Assembly: GCA_002270295.1 (NCBI GenBank)
Contig: NISF01000013.1
Location: forward strand, 3,409-67,408
DNA: 64,000 bases
Source of the DNA: Enterobacter sp. 10-1
GTDB lineage: Bacteria; Pseudomonadota; Gammaproteobacteria; Enterobacterales; Enterobacteriaceae
Direction: 5' to 3'
Of the stretch, positions 60,950 to 64,000 are shown piece by piece. Under the pieces are notes generated by a model. It saw only the letters and a program-made list of their open reading frames with translations, was not told the origin of the DNA and made no database searches. The position numbers were made by a program, and so were the translations under genes. Positions within the stretch are counted from its first letter, which is position 1, and the number at the start of each line of letters is the position of its first letter.

Positions 60950-63340
60950 TTAGCGTTTTGCCTGCCAGATACGTTGCTGATAATCGCGAATTGAGCGATC
61001 GGAACTGAACATTCCGCAGCGGGCGGTATTCAGAATCGTTGCCCGGGTCCAGGCATCCTGGTCACGGTACAGCTCATCCACCTGCTTCTGCGCGGCAACA
61101 TAGGCCGCGAAGTCCGCCAGCACCAGGTACGGGTCGCCGCCTTTGAGCAGGCTATGCAGCATCTGGTCAAACGCGTGCTTATCACCGTCGCTGTACTTAC
61201 CGCTTTCCAGCTCTTTCAGCACCGCGTCCAGCAGCTTATCTTTCTTACGCCATTTCAGCGGATCGTAGCCTTTGGCCTTCAGCGCCTTAACTTCTTCCAC
61301 GGTATTACCGAAGATAAAGATGTTCTCCTCGCCCACCTGCTCGGCGATTTCAACGTTCGCGCCGTCCAGCGTGCCGACGGTCAGCGCGCCGTTCAGCGCC
61401 AGCTTCATGTTGCCGGTACCGGAGGCTTCTTTACCCGCCGTCGAGATCTGTTCAGAGATGTCCGCCGCCGGGATCAGCATTTCCGCGGCCGACACGCAGT
61501 AGTCCGGCAGGAAGACCACCTTCAGCTTATCGCCCACCAGCGGATCGCTATTGACGGCCTGCGCCACCTTGTTGATCGCGAAAATGATATTCTTCGCCAG
61601 ATAGTAGCCCGGCGCCGCCTTCGCGCCGAACAGGAACACGCGCGGTACGCGGTCGGCCTGCGGGTTTTCGCGAATCTCTTTATACTGCGCCAGGATATTC
61701 AGCAGGTTGAGGTGCTGACGTTTGTACTCATGCAGGCGCTTAATCTGGATATCAAAAATCGCCTGCGGGTTAATGTCGATCCCGGTACGCGCCTTCACAA
61801 ACTCGGCGAGGCGAACCTTGTTGGCCTGCTTAATCTCGCGATAGCTCTGGCGGAACGCCGCATCATCGGCGTACTTTTCCAGGTTAATCAGCTGGTCGAG
61901 ATCGTTCGCCCACTCTTTTTTCAGCGATTTATCGAGCAGCGCGGCCAGGGCCGGGTTGCACTGTTTAATCCAGCGGCGCGGCGTGATGCCGTTGGTCACG
62001 TTGTGGAACTTATTCGGCCACAGCTGGTGATATTCCGGGAACAGATCCTTCACCACCAGTTCGGAGTGCAGCGCGGCCACGCCGTTTACCGCAAAACCGC
62101 TGACCACGCACATGTTCGCCATGCGAACCTGCTTGTCATGCACCACCGCCAGCTTAGCCCATACCTGCTCGTCGCCCGGCCAGGTTTTCTCCACCAGCGT
62201 CTTAAAGCGGGCGTTAATCTCTTTGATAATCTGCATATGGCGCGGCAGCAGCGCTTTGACCAGCTTCTCGTCCCAGCACTCCAGCGCTTCAGGCATCAGC
62301 GTGTGGTTGGTATAGGCGAAGGTTTTACTGGTGATTGCCCACGCGTCGTCCCAGCTCAGCTGGTGCTCGTCGATCAGCACCCGCAGCAGTTCAGGGATCG
62401 CAATCGTCGGGTGGGTATCGTTCAGCTGAATGACTTCATAATCCGCCAGCTCGGCCAGCTTACGGCCCGCCAGGTGATGGCGACGCAGAATATCGGCAAC
62501 CGAGCAGGCGCACTGGAAGTACTGCTGCATCAGGCGCAGCTTTTTCCCGGCCTGGTGGTTGTCGTTCGGATAGAGCACTTTGGTCAGCTTTTCCGCGTCA
62601 ATGCCCTGCTGCTCGGCGCGCAGGAAATCGCCGTCGTTAAATTTGGTCAGGTTGAAGGGATGCGCGTGCTTAGCCTGCCACAGGCGCAGCGGCTGCGCGA
62701 CGTTGTTGCGATAGCCCAGCACCGGCAGATCCCAGGCTTCACCGGTAATCACGAACGCCGGCTGCCAAAGCCCGTTTTTCGAGACCTTGCCGCCTAACCC
62801 TACCTGCACGTCGAGCTGCTCGTTGTGGCGGAACCACGGATAGCTGCTGCGTCCCCAGTCATCCGGCGCTTCCGCCTGCTGGCCGTCGTCGAAAGACTGA
62901 CGGAACAGACCGTACTGATAGTTCAGACCATAGCCGGTTGCCGACTGGCCGACGGTGGCCATTGAATCAAGGAAGCACGCCGCCAGACGACCCAGACCGC
63001 CGTTGCCGAGGCCCGGATCGATCTCCTCTTCCAGCAGGTCAGTCAGGTGAACGTCATGCGCCTTCAGCTCGTCGCTCACCCCTTGATACCAGCCAAGATT
63101 AAGCAGGTTGTTGCCGGTCAGACGACCAATCAAGAACTCCATCGAAATGTAGTTAACGTGGCGTTGACCTTCCGCAGGCCTCGCTGCCGGTTGAGCAGCC
63201 AGCAGCTCGGCTAACGCGCCGCTCACGGCACGCCACCACTGACGCTGGGTCATCTCAGAAGCGGACTGTAGGCCAAAATGCTGCCACTGACGCGTCAGTG
63301 CAGCCTGAAACCGATCTTTGTTAAAAGAAGTCTGTGACAT
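60950..63340 (-). CDS. malP: Maltodextrin phosphorylase MalP
   Basis: A 796-residue GT35 phosphorylase. The PLP site is in [20 protein letters not shown], its lysine at about residue 646. [16 protein letters not shown] and the C-terminal nucleotide-fold segments are intact. It releases glucose 1-phosphate from maltodextrins by phosphorolysis in the cytoplasm. It is first in malPQ, controlled by MalT from boxes immediately upstream, and divergent from malT. Confidence 0.98.
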   Translation of the reverse strand: MSQTSFNKDRFQAALTRQWQHFGLQSASEMTQRQWWRAVSGALAELLAAQPAARPAEGQRHVNYISMEFLIGRLTGNNLLNLGWYQGVSDELKAHDVHLTDLLEEEIDPGLGNGGLGRLAACFLDSMATVGQSATGYGLNYQYGLFRQSFDDGQQAEAPDDWGRSSYPWFRHNEQLDVQVGLGGKVSKNGLWQPAFVITGEAWDLPVLGYRNNVAQPLRLWQAKHAHPFNLTKFNDGDFLRAEQQGIDAEKLTKVLYPNDNHQAGKKLRLMQQYFQCACSVADILRRHHLAGRKLAELADYEVIQLNDTHPTIAIPELLRVLIDEHQLSWDDAWAITSKTFAYTNHTLMPEALECWDEKLVKALLPRHMQIIKEINARFKTLVEKTWPGDEQVWAKLAVVHDKQVRMANMCVVSGFAVNGVAALHSELVVKDLFPEYHQLWPNKFHNVTNGITPRRWIKQCNPALAALLDKSLKKEWANDLDQLINLEKYADDAAFRQSYREIKQANKVRLAEFVKARTGIDINPQAIFDIQIKRLHEYKRQHLNLLNILAQYKEIRENPQADRVPRVFLFGAKAAPGYYLAKNIIFAINKVAQAVNSDPLVGDKLKVVFLPDYCVSAAEMLIPAADISEQISTAGKEASGTGNMKLALNGALTVGTLDGANVEIAEQVGEENIFIFGNTVEEVKALKAKGYDPLKWRKKDKLLDAVLKELESGKYSDGDKHAFDQMLHSLLKGGDPYLVLADFAAYVAAQKQVDELYRDQDAWTRATILNTARCGMFSSDRSIRDYQQRIWQAKR

Positions 63341-63401
63341 AAGAAATCCGGGTCCTTTACTAAAACGTTAGCGTTAGTGTGCCGACCTGCCGGGATAACG
63401 T

Positions 63402-63446
63402 CCTCATCCCGGCAGGGATTAGCCAGGGAGGAGTAGCAGGGATGAG
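63402..63446. promoter_or_regulatory. MalT boxes of the malPQ promoter
   Basis: The MalT box consensus is GGGGA(T/G)GAGG. GGGATGAGG is on the minus strand (63410-63402), and GGGAGGAG (63426-63433) and GGGATGAG (63439-63446) are on the plus strand. The group lies 60-105 bases upstream of malP, where E. coli malPp has its MalT sites. Confidence 0.75.
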
Positions 63447-63961
63447 CGAAAAGTGTGATCGCTGCCACTATAACGGTAGCCTCCCGCTAAAAAGATGCTG
63501 CAAAATTCACCGCTTCGAAACAATATACCGTTCAATTACCGTGCTAACAGATTTGTTACAGGCCAATACCGCACGGATGAATAAAAAAGGCCCTGCTAAT
63601 TATCTGTAAATAACAATTAGGCCTGCAGCAAAATAAACATGTTTGATGATGTAAATACGTCAAAGAGATTACTTATCAGAATTAACTGACATTAACTTAA
63701 TAAAAACAAACAACTACAAAAAATGGGAATAAAAGTGATTTCCTGGCAGGCGAAAGTGAGGAAAACCCAGACGGCATGCACACTGGTACCGGTTTTAGGA
63801 TGTTGACGATCTAATTGAGAATTTGTGACATGGTGCAAATTCAAGAGCATAAAATTCGGACATAACTTGCAATAACTTTCATTATCGCCGACCTTATTAG
63901 GTATTAATTACGAAGCGCAAAAAAAATCGCACCCCTCTCTTGCACAGCGAAATGTTGAACT
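63447..63961. promoter_or_regulatory. malT upstream region with CRP site
   Basis: A CRP site TGTGACATGGTGCAAA is at 63824-63839, matching the known E. coli malT site. A conserved block GCCGACCTTATTAG with a TATTAG -10-like element (63894-63899 area) and TTAATTACGAAGCGCAAAAA follows, as in the E. coli malT leader. The malT ATG has no good ribosome site, which is typical of this weakly translated gene. 63447-63800 is AT-rich and otherwise shows only a doubtful small ORF (63442-63609). Confidence 0.75.
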
Positions 63962-64000
63962 ATGTTGATTCCGTCTAAATTAAGTCGCCCAGTCCGCCTT
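63962..64000 (+). CDS. malT: Maltose regulon activator MalT (5' end only)
   Basis: The first 13 codons read MLIPSKLSRPVRL, identical in pattern to the E. coli MalT start; the rest lies beyond the right edge. MalT is a large STAND-type ATPase activator that binds maltotriose and ATP and switches on malPQ and other mal operons. Its position, divergent from malPQ after a CRP-regulated leader, confirms the call despite the short piece. Confidence 0.93.
   Translation, partial: MLIPSKLSRPVRL

Noticed and set aside
61154-62797. 547-codon plus-strand frame opposite malP
   Set aside because: Antisense shadow of malP with no recognisable protein features.

Overview
The window is a conserved chromosomal backbone segment of an enteric gamma-proteobacterium (Enterobacteriaceae). 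Nearly every protein is a close relative of the E. coli rpsL-malT interval and in the same order. Coding GC is moderately high, there are two ERIC-family repeats, codA sits beside nirB, and nirC, yhgE and the yhf genes between cysG and trpS are absent. This best fits the Klebsiella/Raoultella/Enterobacter side of the family, but the genus cannot be proved from the sequence alone. I see no prophage, insertion sequence, integron, CRISPR array, tRNA or rRNA.

Layout. 1-2062 (minus): the 5' end of rpsL with its promoter, the tusDCB sulfur-relay genes and the regulator yheO. An ERIC-like repeat with an apparent internal insertion (2100-2291) lies just upstream of yheO. 2431-7045: fkpA, slyX, slyD, yheV, and the kefB/kefG glutathione-gated potassium efflux pair. 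7218-11416 (plus): yheS (ABC-F), yheT-yheU and prkB. 11467-14947: yhfA, crp with its regulatory region, and yhfK. 14937-18279 (minus): argD, pabA, a fic-yhfG toxin/antitoxin-like pair, and ppiA. 18556-25705: tsgA, a cytosine deaminase gene, and nirBD-cysG with textbook FNR and NarL/NarP sites. 25838-32212 (minus): the aroK-aroB-damX-dam-rpe-gph-trpS cluster, with a second ERIC-like repeat upstream of aroK. 32605-35909 (minus): the overlapping hofMNOPQ genes, divergent from mrcA. 36027-45890: mrcA, nudE, igaA, yrfG-hslR-hslO and pckA. 45990-51267: ompR-envZ (minus), greB and tex (plus). 51671-54492: feoABC behind FNR and Fur sites. 54554-58732: a small DUF1471-family protein gene, bioH, gntX, nfuA and gntT with GntR operators. 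58849-64000: malPQ (minus) and the first 13 codons of malT (plus) around a shared MalT/CRP regulatory region.

How the genes work together. Several groups form functional units: TusBCD sulfur relay for tRNA 2-thiouridine; FkpA, PpiA and SlyD prolyl isomerases; KefB/KefG; NirBD, whose siroheme cofactor is made by CysG next door; the HofMNOPQ DNA-uptake/pilus-type assembly genes; Hsp15 and Hsp33 (HslR, HslO); OmpR-EnvZ osmosensing; anaerobic ferrous iron uptake (FeoABC) beside the Fe-S carrier NfuA; and maltodextrin breakdown (MalPQ) under MalT.

I found no clearly new multi-gene system. The most interesting leftovers are non-coding or very small: the two ERIC-like elements, a 14-bp perfect inverted repeat upstream of feoA, a candidate 24-codon leader ORF before pckA whose Shine-Dalgarno sits in a hairpin loop, a structured stretch between nudE and igaA, and the degenerate Fic motif facing an intact inhibitory motif in YhfG.
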